Of a DNA stretch of 64,000 nucleotides, positions 1-11,210 are shown one piece after another. Source of the stretch: Brachionus koreanus (Eukaryota > Rotifera > Eurotatoria > Ploima > Brachionidae); the NCBI GenBank assembly GCA_016987375.1, contig PJRA01000272.1:1713701-1777700 (forward strand). Direction: 5' to 3'. Positions within the stretch are counted from its first letter, which is position 1. Each line of letters starts with the position of its first letter. The position numbers and the translations under genes were made by a program. The notes under the pieces are model-generated. The model did not search any database, had not been told where the DNA came from, and worked only from the letters and a program-made list of their open reading frames with translations.

Positions 1-927
1 TTGATCAGTATAACTCAAAACAATGGTAAAAAAAATCGATAATATTTAAATTTGTAAAAATTAAATAATTTTTATTTAGAATATGTATCGAGAAAGTTTC
101 TATCAGACAAAGAATTAATAAACATATTGCTTACACTTTTAATTAATGAGCCCAAATCTCAATCGATTCTATTTAAGCTTGTCAATGAAAATGATCAGTT
201 CGATCTTTTGATTATGTTATTAGGAGTTTTATTAAATTTATTTGTTAATTGTTTCAATGATAAAATTTTATTAAATTTAACTAAATACAAAAATAAAGAG
301 GTGAACATGACAGCTTTGGATATTGTTCTTAAAGTAATAACTTAGTATATTTTTTATCATTTTAGTATTAAAATAATGAGTTTAGTTATACCAAATGAAA
401 GAAAATTTGGTAATAATTGCAGAAAATGATCAAGAAAACGAGTTTAATCAATTGAATGAGCACATTGAATCTCAGAATATTGAAAATATAAATGTAGCCA
501 TTATGAATTGTAACTTTAAAAACATGCTTAATCAATAAAGATGTTATAAATATTTATCTAGCCATTCACAAAGCTGGTAAACATATGGAGGATCATATAA
601 TAGCAGCTCATAGTGGTTTAATAATAGGATATATGCTTTTTATAGACGATTCATTAAATAGTGGGAAATTTTTTCAAATAGATTCCGTTCAAATGAAGCT
701 TAAGAATAAAGCTTTTAAGTCAATGATTCAAATAATTAGGAAATTTATTGTATTCATGAAAATGATGGTAAGTTTTTGGAATTTTTTGACATTTAATTCT
801 AAGATTTTAGATAATTTTAAATTGACGATACAAATTTTTATTTAAATTATTTTAGAAAGTATCTGGCTTTTCAGCCGAAAAATATTTGGAAATGGTACTT
901 GAATTTTTGGATAGACTTGAAAATTAG
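1..927 (+). CDS. WAPL: WAPL-like cohesin release factor, C-terminal exons (5' partial)
   Basis: The reading frame matches the C-terminal helical-repeat region of WAPL (wings apart-like), the nuclear factor that opens cohesin rings with PDS5. The diagnostic stretch is AGKHMEDHIIAAHSGLIIGY (from about 568), followed by a segment ending FMKMM, a small intron (about 766-855) and a last exon ending EFLDRLEN with stop TAG at 925-927. The upstream exon, about 80-329, holds LLGVLLNLFVNC, another WAPL-typical helix, and splices to LYQMKENLV at about 387. Between about 495 and 545 the frame shifts by one. A 31-bp GT...AG intron (510-540) would restore it, but a larger different intron or an indel is possible. 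The N-terminal part lies outside the window. The family call is from remembered similarity; the exon map in the shifted area is uncertain. Confidence 0.72.
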
Positions 928-1866
928 CTAATATGATGTATTTTAATTGTAAATTACGATTCAGAATATTTTATTTTTATTTTATTTTATCTATATAAGC
1001 ATCTAAATAAATCAAATTAAAGCAATTTATAGATTTTTGAAATTTTTTTTTAATATCAAAAAATAGATTAATTATCTTGAACTTGAGCAGCCCAAAAATA
1101 CAGCAGCTGCAAAAAAAGCTAATAAATATTTATATTCTTTTTTGCAACAAGCATCATTTAAATAGCTTAAGTGAACTTTACCATTGCCTGAACTGTTTCG
1201 AATACTGTTAATCTTGTGAATGAACTGTAAAAACAAAACTTATTAAATTTAAGAATTAAAAATACAACAAAAAACATCCCAAAACGTTCTTTTTACATTC
1301 TAAATATACTTAAAAGATATTTTTTTTTAAAAGAGAATTGAAAATGAAATGACAAAAAAAAATTAAGAATCTGTATGAAAAAAATCGAAGTAGAAAAAAA
1401 AACATAGGCAAAGTCAAAAATAAAGCAAAAAAAGAAATTTAAAAAAATGAATTTTAAAAAAAATACATAAAATTATTTAATGCTGATTTTTGGAGACAAA
1501 AAAACATTTCCTAGTTAGAGCTAATATCTTTTTTATTAATGCTGACTTTTATGAATGAGTTTTCTCTATTTTATATCAATGAATGATTGATTAAATTAAT
1601 TAATTAAGATAGAAATTTTTTTAGAAAAAAAATTTTGATTTATATTTTTCCGATGAAAATAATTCAAATTAAAATGAAATTTTAGCTAATATTTTTAATA
1701 ATCAAATCATAAAACTTTATAAAAGTATAAATTATAAATTAAAATAAAACATAACGAAATTTTAGTTTATTTTCTAAATTAAAATTTCGAAAAAACCTTG
1801 CTAATAAATTATGCCTCTAGAAATCAGAATTTTTCTACAGCTATTTTTCTCAAAAATAAAGAATAA
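928..1866. other. Intergenic, A/T-rich, no gene seen
   Basis: Between two plus-strand genes. Long A and T runs, stops in all frames, no recognisable RNA gene. It probably carries the 3' end of the WAPL-like transcript and the promoter of the next gene. Confidence 0.6.
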
Positions 1867-3078
1867 ATGTGGTGTTTTGAATTTTTAAAAAATTGGTATC
1901 AATGTCCTGGAAAACAATGGTTCAAAATATTTAAATGTGTTCTTACTTTTTTAAGAATGGTAATATTTACTATTTTCCTAATTTTTTCACTTTACTTACG
2001 TAGTAAAGAGCTAGTCGATAAATCTCAAAACAAATTATCATATCCATTTTTGTGTCTTTTTTCTTCAATTATTTTTAATTGGAGGTTCATGCTAACTTTT
2101 ATCATACTGATTTCCTGTATTCCTTTCAAAATAGTCGATTTATTTGGAATTTGTTGTCATTATTCAATTTGCACAAAAAGATTTACAAAGCCGATTAAAA
2201 AATTTTTATATCGAATTATCAGGGCTTTACACTGGTCTCAACTAGACTGGCCATGTTTTCTAAAGCTAAAATACTTTTTCTACATTTTTGATACAATACA
2301 CTATTTTTTATACTTTTCCACAGTCATTATAATCGGAGTTATTGAATTAGTAAAACTAAAATCCAATATTGATCTTGTAATTGTATATTTTTCCTATAAT
2401 GCTATCTTTACCATAAATACAACAATCGAAATATACAGAATTGTTCAAGCTCAACGAGTAGAGTCTGATATTCGAGACATATTTGCGTCAGATATAAATT
2501 TTTCCAAGAAAGCAGTTAAGCTAATCTCTGAAGAGCAATTGGGATCAAGAGAGTGTGTAAATATATCAAGATGCATTCTAACAGATAGTCAACATAGAGC
2601 ATTTTCTCATCCAAAAGAAATTTTTAAGATTAAATTTAGAGATGTTGCTAAAAACAGACGAGGAATAAACATTGTAATTGGCTTTCATCAAACCAGAATC
2701 GAAGCGGCCAAAAGTATTTTGACCTCTAAATTTTTACCTAGCAAAAATGGAATGCTTGGACCAGGAATATATTTTGCTAATAATTATGATATAACTGAAC
2801 ATAAAAGAAATCACAGTAATGAAGGTGGTGCAATATTTTGTGCAAAAATAGACATGGGCAGAGTTTTAGAAATCAGAGATAAAATGGATAGTAGAGATGT
2901 TCATAAGCTATACAATAGCAAATATCTACATCACCAAGGTGGAGAAAAATTTGATGAGTACGTTATCTATAATGCTGATCAAATTATTGAATATACAATA
3001 ATTGTTGAAATGTTGGCAATCAAAGCTTTTCGAAAAAATTTTAAAAAACCAGCTTGTAATTGTTTATCTTTAATTTAA
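1867..3078 (+). CDS. Membrane protein with C-terminal PARP-type ADP-ribosyltransferase domain
   Basis: A 403-residue single-exon frame. The N-terminal half (about residues 25-200) has several hydrophobic stretches (around 28-48, 60-85, 140-165 and 170-185), suggesting a multi-pass membrane region with short basic and Cys/Trp-rich loops. The C-terminal part (about 250-390) carries the PARP fold signature: GFHQT as the His of the H-Y-E triad, GPGIYFA with the Tyr about 35 residues later, and FDEYVIYNADQI with an acidic residue just before the last strand. Known enzymes of this superfamily transfer ADP-ribose from NAD+ to proteins or nucleic acids. The triad looks complete, so mono-ADP-ribosylation is plausible; the cytosolic side of the catalytic domain and its substrate cannot be read. 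PARP16 is a membrane-bound PARP with the opposite arrangement (C-terminal anchor), so this is not a simple PARP16 orthologue. Confidence 0.7.
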   Translation: MWCFEFLKNWYQCPGKQWFKIFKCVLTFLRMVIFTIFLIFSLYLRSKELVDKSQNKLSYPFLCLFSSIIFNWRFMLTFIILISCIPFKIVDLFGICCHYSICTKRFTKPIKKFLYRIIRALHWSQLDWPCFLKLKYFFYIFDTIHYFLYFSTVIIIGVIELVKLKSNIDLVIVYFSYNAIFTINTTIEIYRIVQAQRVESDIRDIFASDINFSKKAVKLISEEQLGSRECVNISRCILTDSQHRAFSHPKEIFKIKFRDVAKNRRGINIVIGFHQTRIEAAKSILTSKFLPSKNGMLGPGIYFANNYDITEHKRNHSNEGGAIFCAKIDMGRVLEIRDKMDSRDVHKLYNSKYLHHQGGEKFDEYVIYNADQIIEYTIIVEMLAIKAFRKNFKKPACNCLSLI

Positions 3079-4581
3079 ATGACAAAAATAAATAAATTTT
3101 GTTTATCCATCTAATATAAATTGTTCATTCCATATTTCTAAATAAAATTCAATCTTTTAGGTTGACTTAATCGACAGTGTTTTTGTGAAATTATGCTTAT
3201 CACAAATTATTATTTTTTTTGAATAATAATTTAGTAGTTAAATGTATAGAAATAATTTTTAATTTATAATCTATTTTAACGTGGTTCATAATTTTGAGCT
3301 TTCTCAAAAAGATAAATAGGTAAAATATATATTTTTGATGGTGAATTAAATGCTCAGCTTGTAAGGTACAAAAAAATTGTCTGTTTTTGAAAAAATGAAA
3401 ATGGATGATCAATACTGGAAAGAATAATCAATGAGCAAGACTTTTCATTAATTAATGATAAAATCATTTTAATTATGAGCAACAACTATGATCTGAATGG
3501 CAAAGAAATGGCAAATTTTCGATTTTTTATTCATTTTTTCATTGCATACTTTATCGCTAAATTTGCAAATTTCCTTTACGTAAAATTATTTTTTATGGGT
3601 TTAAGTTGCTTTGGTAATATTGTATAATATCATTTGTTTTAAAATCGAGTGAGTGCATTTTCATTAATAACTTATTAAAATTTATTATTTGAATATGAAA
3701 AAAAAATTTTTTCTTTGAATTTTGAACAATTAACAATAAATTAGCTAATTTTTTGCCTTGTTTTTCATAGTTAAAAAATACAAATTTGCCAAAAAAATTA
3801 TTTCAAAACCTACAAATTTTAATTTGTCATAAGATTTCAAAACTATGTTTTAGTTGATTTACTTTTAAAAGAATTAAAAAAGTTTACCCAAGACAAATAA
3901 AAAAAAATTTGAACTAAAATAAAAAAATATAAATGACGACCTACTATTTTATGAAATTTTTAATCAGATCGAAGCTAAAATTTAAAAACCAACTCGTTAG
4001 AATGGAAAGACAAGTATTTTGTATGACTTATTTAGCTATAAAAACACAATATTAATCAAAATATAGACTTGTGAATTTCAAATACTAATTGAAGAAAAAT
4101 TGTTCTTTTTTTGATATATTAAAATTAAACATAATAATAAAAATAATGAACTACAAAAAAAAAATAAATATAAATAATAAAATCTTGGTTAATCTTTTTT
4201 GTTAATCATATAAAGAATTAAATTCAATTATAATAAAATTTTTTTCTTGGTTTACATGAAAAAATTATTTTAAGTAAAAATGGTGCAATAAAGTTAAAGA
4301 TAGTAAATTAATTTTTAAAAATTAATTTACTATCTTTAACTATCTTTAATTTTAATTTATCAAAAAAGGAAGAAATTTTGTTCAATTTGTATTAGAAATT
4401 CATAACGATTAACATATATCAATTATCTGATAAAAAATATGAATTCAAATAAAGAATTTTCTGCTTTAATACTAAATTAAATCCTTACAATTACTCAGCA
4501 GAAACTAAAAACGATGCTAAAAAAATATAGATACTTAACAGTTTATTTTTATGAATATTATATTAAATTAAATAAAAATGC
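3079..4581. other. Intergenic between convergent genes; small palindromic repeats only
   Basis: The 3' ends of the ART-like gene and the elongase face each other across this stretch. A short open frame on the minus strand (3200-3412) has no domain or splice support. Around 3497-3580 there is a loose inverted repeat beginning GGCAAAG, resembling the fold-back elements seen later, and around 4290-4350 a perfect short palindrome (TTAAAGATAGTAAATTAATT and its reverse). Confidence 0.5.
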
Positions 4582-5451
4582 CTAATCTCTCTTTAAACTT
4601 ATTTTTTTAACAATTGGTTGCTTTTTAAGATATGCATTCATAAAAAAGTTAAAAAACAAAACAAAATAAGTAAAATACATAAAAAAAGACCAGTAAATAC
4701 TGTCATATGAAACATGACATTCTTCACCGTTGATTTTTTTCTTGTAGGCAATTGTATTTACATAGAGACCAACGACCATTTGTGATATTTGACCACTTGT
4801 TATGGCTATATTGATCCATTTGGGAATTTTGAATCTTAAAGCTCTAAATGCATAGTAACCATACATAAACGAATGAACAATATAGTTCATTATAGTGAAC
4901 CAACGTCCGGAAGAACTCAAATCCTTACTGGCAAACCAACAATAAATAAGTACAGTGGCATGGTGATACCAATGCAAGAATAAAAGATTTTGCTTTCTGA
5001 GTATAATGAATAAAGTATCAACTAATTCAGCTACTTTACTCATAATAAACAAATATGTCCAGCAACCAGGCACACCTTGGGCAAAATCCTGGATACAAAT
5101 TGAACCGTCTATTCCTTTGTTTTCTAAAACAAAAAAGAAGTGTGGTAGAAACCGTATTGATCCCAAAAAACTAAAAGCTGCCAAAATAAAATTCCAAGCG
5201 ACTAGGCAACGCTTTAAATCAAATTTTCGGTAATTTTCCATAATTCTTTGACCAGCAAATACAGCAATTATATAAATTATTGATATAATTATGCTCCAAT
5301 GCCAATTTTGTGCAATCCATTGTCTTTTTGGAATCACATAGTCATAATCCAAATATTTTCGCTCAAATTCGAATAGAAATGAATAATTGAACTCATTCAG
5401 ATATTCATTGAATTTTTCTCTATTAAAATTTTCCCCAAAAACTGAGTCCAT
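4582..5451 (-). CDS. ELOVL6-like very-long-chain fatty acid elongase
   Basis: A complete 289-residue frame without introns. It has the ELO family histidine box HWYHH (about residue 162), the preceding KVAELVDTLFIILRK stretch, and downstream NYIVHSFMYGYYA and the Q-I-S-Q-M-V-V-G segment, with about seven hydrophobic spans. This enzyme class sits in the ER membrane and condenses malonyl-CoA with acyl-CoA, the first step of each two-carbon elongation. The order of residues around the histidine box and the motif after it resemble the ELOVL3/6 branch (saturated and monounsaturated C12-C16 substrates) more than ELOVL2/5. The C-terminus ends KKISLKRD, a lysine-rich tail compatible with ER retention. 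Start ATG is at 5449-5451, after an A-rich leader. Confidence 0.92.
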   Translation of the reverse strand: MDSVFGENFNREKFNEYLNEFNYSFLFEFERKYLDYDYVIPKRQWIAQNWHWSIIISIIYIIAVFAGQRIMENYRKFDLKRCLVAWNFILAAFSFLGSIRFLPHFFFVLENKGIDGSICIQDFAQGVPGCWTYLFIMSKVAELVDTLFIILRKQNLLFLHWYHHATVLIYCWFASKDLSSSGRWFTIMNYIVHSFMYGYYAFRALRFKIPKWINIAITSGQISQMVVGLYVNTIAYKKKINGEECHVSYDSIYWSFFMYFTYFVLFFNFFMNAYLKKQPIVKKISLKRD

Positions 5452-7290
5452 TTTTCTAAATAAAAAAAATTTTTTTATTTAAACTAGTTAATAGAATCTT
5501 AATTTTTTATTTGAAAAACTTGATTTCTATGAGAACTTAAGAAAGTTTACCTTTTAGATAAATTCTTTTTTTTTTTAATTAATTGGTTCACTAATTTATC
5601 ATTGAAAAAAATCATGCAAAATTCAAATTTAATTCATAATAAATTTTGAGCTAATTGGCAATTTTTTCTAATATATATTTTACAAGGCTAAAAAATTTCG
5701 AAATTAAATTTAATTTTTCATTAAGAATAAACTCAAGAATTGGTCCACAAAAATAGAAAAAAAAAGAAGAAAATATGCCAGTTTAGTAATAAAATTTTGG
5801 TAGTTGCACGTAGTATTACCTTTTTATTTATAAACATAAATAAGACTCGTTGACGCAAATACGATTTTTGAATCACTAGATTTTAAAAAGTCGAGTTATT
5901 TCAAAATATTAAAATATTTCTGAATCTTCACCTATTTATAATTTAGCAAACTTTTTGCAGTATTTAATTGCTAAAATTAAACTGAATTTATTAATATTTG
6001 AATCTAATTTATTTTTTAGTTTGAGCTTGTGATCTAGGCTAAAATATATTAAAATTAAAATCAAATTGTGTGAAATGAAATGAAGAATTTTTGTATTTGA
6101 ACTCAAAAATTTTAAAATATATGCTAAAATGACAAAATAAAAAAAAATTAATTCTTTCGGGTCAAATATAGAAACTTTGATGAAAATTTTTGTTAAATTC
6201 ACTTTTTCTTCTTGTAAAGTTTAGATTCAAAAGCTGTCAATTTATATTATCTCTTGTAAACATTTATTTAATTGCATAAAATTATAAATTCAATTGACAT
6301 ATTTAAGCTTTAAAAATTAAAATTCATGTATTTCAATTTTTGATTTTAATGCCTTCGAAAGTAAAAACTATTGAGGCATTCAAAAAAAAATTTTTAGGAA
6401 TATTAACTCAGTATGGTTTATCAAACACCATTTCTGACCAAATGTCTGTTTTATACAGTTGCAATGTAAAATTTTTTTCAACCGAGTGTATTTTTGATAT
6501 TCGCCCGTCCAGTTCACTGTTGTCATTTTAATTAATTCAAAAATTTACCCCAACAATTAGTTCTTTTTTCTAAAAACAAAATTAAAAAAAATACTTTTTT
6601 GATTTTAAACATTAGTTTAGAAAATTTTCTGAAAATCAATCGATCGGTCAATAAAAAAAAGTCAACAGATTAACTTTTTTCTTTCTTTTAAAGATTTCTC
6701 AAGCCAAGAAGAAATAATTTCGGCCGCCCATACTGCATCAATGTCTAGACCAAAAGGACCTTTTTCTTCAATTTAAGCTTTGTTCCAAGAAAAGAGCGAT
6801 TTGGAAGATATCCACTCAAGATAACTCAATATAATTGAAATTTTAATAAATAGTTAAATTTGACTTAATTTTATTATCAACTCGTGCTCAATTTTTTTTT
6901 TATTTTTTAAAGAGAAATTTATTCTAAAATTTCAATGTACACGTGTAATATTTTAAATTTAATGAAGTCAAATCAAGTGCAAAAATGATTAATGGACTAA
7001 ACTAGAAAAAAAGGATTTACTGTGAAATAGTACGGTCTGAAAAAAGTATGGTCTATATTAAAGTACGGTTTGATAAAAATATTTTTTCCTATCAAGCAAC
7101 AATGTAGATATTAGAATAAATTTGTTTAATCTACTAAATGAAACAAATGCTAGAAAAATGTTTTGAACTGTTTCAAATATCAAATACAATGAGATAAAAT
7201 TATAAGTGTTGATAATATATAGACTGTGCTAATAAAATTACAGATTGGTTTAATGATATCGCTAGATGCCTAAATGATCAATTTTTCATT
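5452..7290. other. Intergenic, A/T-rich; one weak gene candidate
   Basis: Mostly homopolymer-rich DNA with stops in all frames. The only stretch with coding flavour is 6349-6775, listed separately. Confidence 0.5.
6349..6775 (+). CDS. Possible small two-exon gene or gene remnant
   Basis: An open frame from ATG 6349 reads MPSKVKTIEAFKKKFLGIL and stays open to 6531. About 170 bp downstream, after a pyrimidine-rich acceptor-like tract ending TTTTAAAG (about 6694), another open stretch reads SSQEEIISAAHTASMSRPKG and stops at about 6775. Both look less A/T-driven than their surroundings. No clean GT donor in the right phase joins them, and I recognise no family. It may be a short hypothetical gene, a decayed gene, or chance. 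Confidence 0.2.
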
Positions 7291-7298
7291 TCATTTAA

Positions 7299-7319
7299 AT
7301 AATAATAATAATAATAATA
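7299..7319. repeat. (AAT)n microsatellite
   Basis: About seven AAT units directly before the LINE-like remnant. Trinucleotide tracts like this often mark insertion edges of retroelements. Confidence 0.85.
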
Positions 7320-7369
7320 GTTAATATTCTACGGTCAAGTTTAGTTTAACTAAATTGACAAAGCAGGAA

Positions 7370-7965
7370 GACAGAAGATGTGGTAAATATTGTACTAGAT
7401 TTTCCTTTGAGAGCTTCTCTGGGCTGTTTATTGAGCCTACAGTCCAGCAGCTATAAAAAAGAAGCTTGTTAAGCTGGACAAAAAAATAGGTTGGGTTCAT
7501 CCATTTGTGCTAAGAGAGTGTAGTGATAGAGATTCATTATGGGAATCTCAATGGTAATGATAATGATATATAAGTTGAATTAGCTGAGACTCCCATTGAG
7601 TCTGATTTTGGTTTAATGGTGAACAACAAACTCTAATGAAACGACCAAATTGATAGCTGTGTTAAATAAGATAACAACATGCTTAACACTAGAAGCACCA
7701 AGCATTTTTTCAGGTTTTTTTAATTCATAAATATTTTATGAAAAAACTAAAATAATTTTATAAAGTAATATCATTTTTTAAAGAAAATTTTAAAATTTTT
7801 CGGATTTAGAAATTTTTCAAACGAGTCAAAATGACTCGTTTGGTGCTTCTAGTGTTAAGAAAATATTTGTGTTTTGTGTTAGACCGCATCTAGAAAACTA
7901 TGTGTCTTCTTGGAATCCTTATTTAAAAATGATATTTCTATGCTAGAACAAGTGTAAAGACATCA
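7370..7965 (+). mobile_element. Non-LTR retrotransposon (LINE) reverse-transcriptase remnant, interrupted
   Basis: Conceptual translation in broken frames shows the C-terminal part of a LINE reverse transcriptase. SDFGLMVNNKL (about 7600-7630) corresponds to the usual KDLGV..D..L motif. After the inserted element the same strand continues FVFCVRPHLENYVSSWNPYL (about 7862-7925), the widely conserved VRPHLEYA..WNPYL motif. Stops and frame changes make it a dead fragment. It is split at 7683-7858 by a TTAA-flanked MITE. Confidence 0.65.
7683..7858. mobile_element. piggyBac-like MITE, copy 1 (TTAA target site)
   Basis: A 168-bp element (7687-7854) flanked on both sides by TTAA. Its ends are near-perfect inverted repeats: CACTAGAAGCACCAA on the left and TTGGTGCTTCTAGTG on the right. 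Just inside the right end is a palindrome, AAACGAGTCAAAATGACTCGTTT in two arms of AAACGAGTCA. TTAA duplication and ends beginning with C followed by CTAG are typical of the piggyBac superfamily. There is no coding capacity, so it must have been mobilised in trans. Confidence 0.85.
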
Positions 7966-8185
7966 TGTCGATGTGTATTTCAAGTAAGAATACAAAAGTT
8001 CTTTTTTTCCAGTCTTATAAATTTCTCAAAAAATTTCTTATCTTTTAACTAGGAATATTGAATTTCTTGAGATGTGTACAAGAAAACAGGAACTGGGCTA
8101 ACCATTAAAAAGACCAACATCAACTGTATGCGGGACAGTGGTCCACACTGACAGTGCCCAAAACTAACCAGCTTAGGTTATTAAA

Positions 8186-8757
8186 AAACTTGGGTCTGAG
8201 TAATCATGTGACCCATAGTTCACAAATTGTGTGACCTAAATCTTTTCTCGTATTATGTGACCCGATTTGTTCACATCTTTCGTAACATAAAAATGTGAAA
8301 AAAAATATTGAATTAAAAATTTTAGGGGTCACAAAATTTTTTCTGGCTCACATTTTTCTTTTCTTGATCACATGATCATGTTGAGTAAAATTTTCTGAAA
8401 ACTACAAACTGTTAAGATCACTGAGTGGAAAAATCCAGAGTTGTTTAAAAGTCAAAAATAAAAGTCGACTCGTGTCGAATTGAAAATTTTATTGCTAATT
8501 TCTATTATTAAAAACATATATATGAATTATTTTAAACATTTTCTAACCATTTTTCGAGTAATATAAATAATTTTTTATTCGATATCCTCTAGTGTTGGGA
8601 ATTTTTCGACTCGAGTCGACTTGAAAAAAGAAAATTCTTTGATCACATAATTTTAGTTCACGAAAGATGTGAACAGATCGGGTCACATAATACAAAAAAA
8701 GATTTAGGTCACAAAATTTGTGAAGGGTGGGTCACATAATTACTTAGACCCTAAAAT
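8186..8757. mobile_element. Fold-back element with about 100-bp terminal inverted repeats
   Basis: The left arm (about 8191-8285, starting GGGTCTGAGTAATCATGTGA) is the reverse complement of the right arm (about 8655-8752, ending ATTACTTAGACCC) with a few mismatches. The repeated phrase TGTGACCTAAATCTTT occurs in both arms, and GTCACATAATAC is also mirrored. Inside lies a second inverted pair around GTCGACTCGTGTCGA (about 8463) and TCGACTCGAGTCGAC (about 8606). No open frame, so it is a non-autonomous DNA element of unknown superfamily; I saw no convincing target-site duplication. Confidence 0.8.
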
Positions 8758-9081
8758 TTTACTAGTTAGACCTTTAAAATAGGAGAAAATGCTTATTTCT
8801 TAATTTCTTATTATTATTTTACTTCACTTATACAAAATTTTGTATTTAATTTTTTATTTTATTTTTTAACTTTCAAACATGGCATTTTTGTGCTAGATGA
8901 CTATTGGAGATATTTTGGTTGGATAAAATTCAAGACTATCCTCAAAAATATTATCATATCTTTAAAGAAAAATCAAACAGCAGTTTATTATTATGTATCT
9001 ACGTTTTTGAGACTATTATGAAATAAATTTTAAATTGAAATTCTATATTTTATAGTTTTTAGAAAGAATAAAAAATTTATT

Positions 9082-10862
9082 TTAATTATAACACCCATTT
9101 TCAATTGGCATCTCATTCAAGTTAAATTCTTTCATGCATATTTTGTAAATTTCAAATCTTTTTCTGGCCTTGTCTTGATATGGTCCATTGCATTCAAGAC
9201 CACCATTAATAGCCATTGTACTTGCACCAAAATGGCCATTCTTTACGTCAGAACGTGATCCTACATTTGCTTTCCAAAACCAAAATGCGGTAGCCCAAGC
9301 AACTTCGTCGTTTTGTGCGACCTGATCTGGATCTCTCAATAATCTATCATCTCCATAAAGAGCTCTACTTGCAGCCTCATAATTATAGTTCCAGGACTTT
9401 TGTTTAAAAACTTTTAGCTTAAGACAAATTTTCAAAAAATATTACCAGCTGAATATATCCTCTTCCATAATAGCTTTTTCCTGGATAAATACTTGAACCA
9501 TAAACCCCAGGACAACCGGTTTGCATGCATGCATATTCCTCGGTTGCTTTTAAACCATCAGATTCCCACAATATTTGAGATAAAAACATAGCAGCTTCTC
9601 TTTTGGTTGTTATTCCACCTTTAGGACCGAGTTGGGTCACGAAGTTGGTGTATTTTTCGATTGACGGTGCTCCATATCCAGCACTTGTTATAGCCCGTGA
9701 GAATTCTTCATAGGTAATCAAATTTCCACTCGTGTTGATTGTTGTGGTGAGAATAATAACTGGTTTTGATGTAGTCACTACAGCTGGTTTGGTTGTAAAT
9801 GCTGAAGTTGGTTTTGTTGTTCCTACTGTTGTTTTTACAGGGAAAAATCCACTTAAAACTCCATTGCAACTATTTTTAATTTAATTTTTTTAGTTTCCAA
9901 GTAAAACTATATGTAATTAAATTTTTACAAGCTTGTTGAACAATATTTATATATTATTCCATTAGAAGCATGATATGAACCGCTGCCTTTATTTGTTATC
10001 TTTTCCAAGCATCCACGTGTTAGAACTACATTTATATTTTAAATTTCGTTGATTTGAAAAATTAACGGAATTTATACTATTTCCTTTATCAGGATTCTTC
10101 CAAATTACACAAGCACCTGAGCATGAGATTAAAGAGCCTATCAAAGCCTTATAGTTCATTGGATCACTGCAAGCCTTTAATTGATTAGAAAGTTTTTTCT
10201 TTTTTTAGAATTTTTTTTTAAACTACTCTATTGGTAGCATCACAGTCATAGCATAAAATTTTTTTGATAGCTCGTATTTTTCTAGCAGCTTGGTTTACTG
10301 TTGGAATTGATTTTTTAGCTACCTCAGTTACATTTTGAGAGTCATTGACAATTGTTGGCTGATCAGAAAATTTGAAATTGCATCTTTAAGAAGAAATAAA
10401 GAATTTTAATTATAGAATTGTGTTTTATACAAATCAGTATTGCAAAAATCAATATTATTATCAGTACGCTCAGTTTCATCATAAGAACAAGCTCTATATA
10501 CAACTTAAATTGGCCTTTTTTTAGAAAAATAAGTAAAATCAAGCCAAAAAGATACTATTATCCATTCTCCATATTTTACATGGACCAGGACAGGGCTCCT
10601 TGTTATATTTAAGCATGCTGATATCTGCTTTTTCTCCACAAGCCTTTTAAATAAATTTTAGAATAAAATTTTATCCAATATGATTGAACTGACCTTCCAA
10701 TTTGAATTACAGACATAACAATGGATTGCCTCTTGAATAATTATGGTTTCATTTTAATTTAAATGATTTATTCTATGAAATAATTTTACCTGATTCAAAG
10801 TTATAAAAAGTTGAGATACTCAATAAAGCGAAAAAAAATTTAACTAATTTGGAAAATGTCAT
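9082..10862 (-). CDS. Secreted Ly6-domain / GH19 chitinase fusion protein A
   Basis: A multi-exon gene of roughly 460 residues. Start ATG is at 10860-10862 and encodes a signal peptide (MTFSKLVKFFFALLSISTF). Domain 1 is Ly6-type: HCYVCNSNWK, ACGEK, CPGPCKIW, YRACSYD, FCNTDL|CN. Domain 2 repeats the pattern: LCYDCD, ACSDP, CSGACVIW, TRGCLE, KYCSTSL|CN. The last CN of each domain starts a new exon. A Thr/Lys-rich linker (TTVGTTKPTSAFTTKP) follows. The GH19 domain has LWESDG and TEEYAC with the two candidate catalytic Glu, YYGRGYIQL|SWNYNY across a 49-bp intron, AWATAFWFWK and INGGLECNG, ending ENGCYN. GH19 enzymes cleave beta-1,4 links in chitin. All introns are about 45-75 bp. The protein should be extracellular, and the Ly6 modules may serve binding. 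The fusion follows from continuous phase-compatible exons; no transcript was available. Confidence 0.82.
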
Positions 10863-11210
10863 TTTGATTTTTGCAAAAATGACAAAATCATGTTGACTTT
10901 AAATACCAAAATTACGGTAAATAGAATTATCTAAAGACAATAGATTTGTTTGCAGAGACACCTTTTTAAAAACAAACCAAATAAATTAAGTAAGAATAAA
11001 ATAAACTTTTACGAAATAAATAAATGACTTCAATAGAACATTTTCGATTAAATCAAAATTTTTCAGAATTTGTTTTCACTTAGAGCTAATTTATAATTTT
11101 AAGTTAAGTAATTGATAAATAAAGTAGAGACAATCGTGGAATATTTGACTAATTTTTAGGCTAAAAAGACAATTTTTAAATTTTTTATTTGAATTTATTT
11201 TGAAAAAAAA

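Noticed and set aside
3200..3412. 70-codon minus-strand open frame
   Set aside because: Lys/Ile/Phe-rich chance composition, no domain, no splice support.
5936..6202. 88-codon minus-strand open frame
   Set aside because: Composition dictated by A/T runs (Leu, Ile, Lys, Phe); no recognisable motif or signal peptide.
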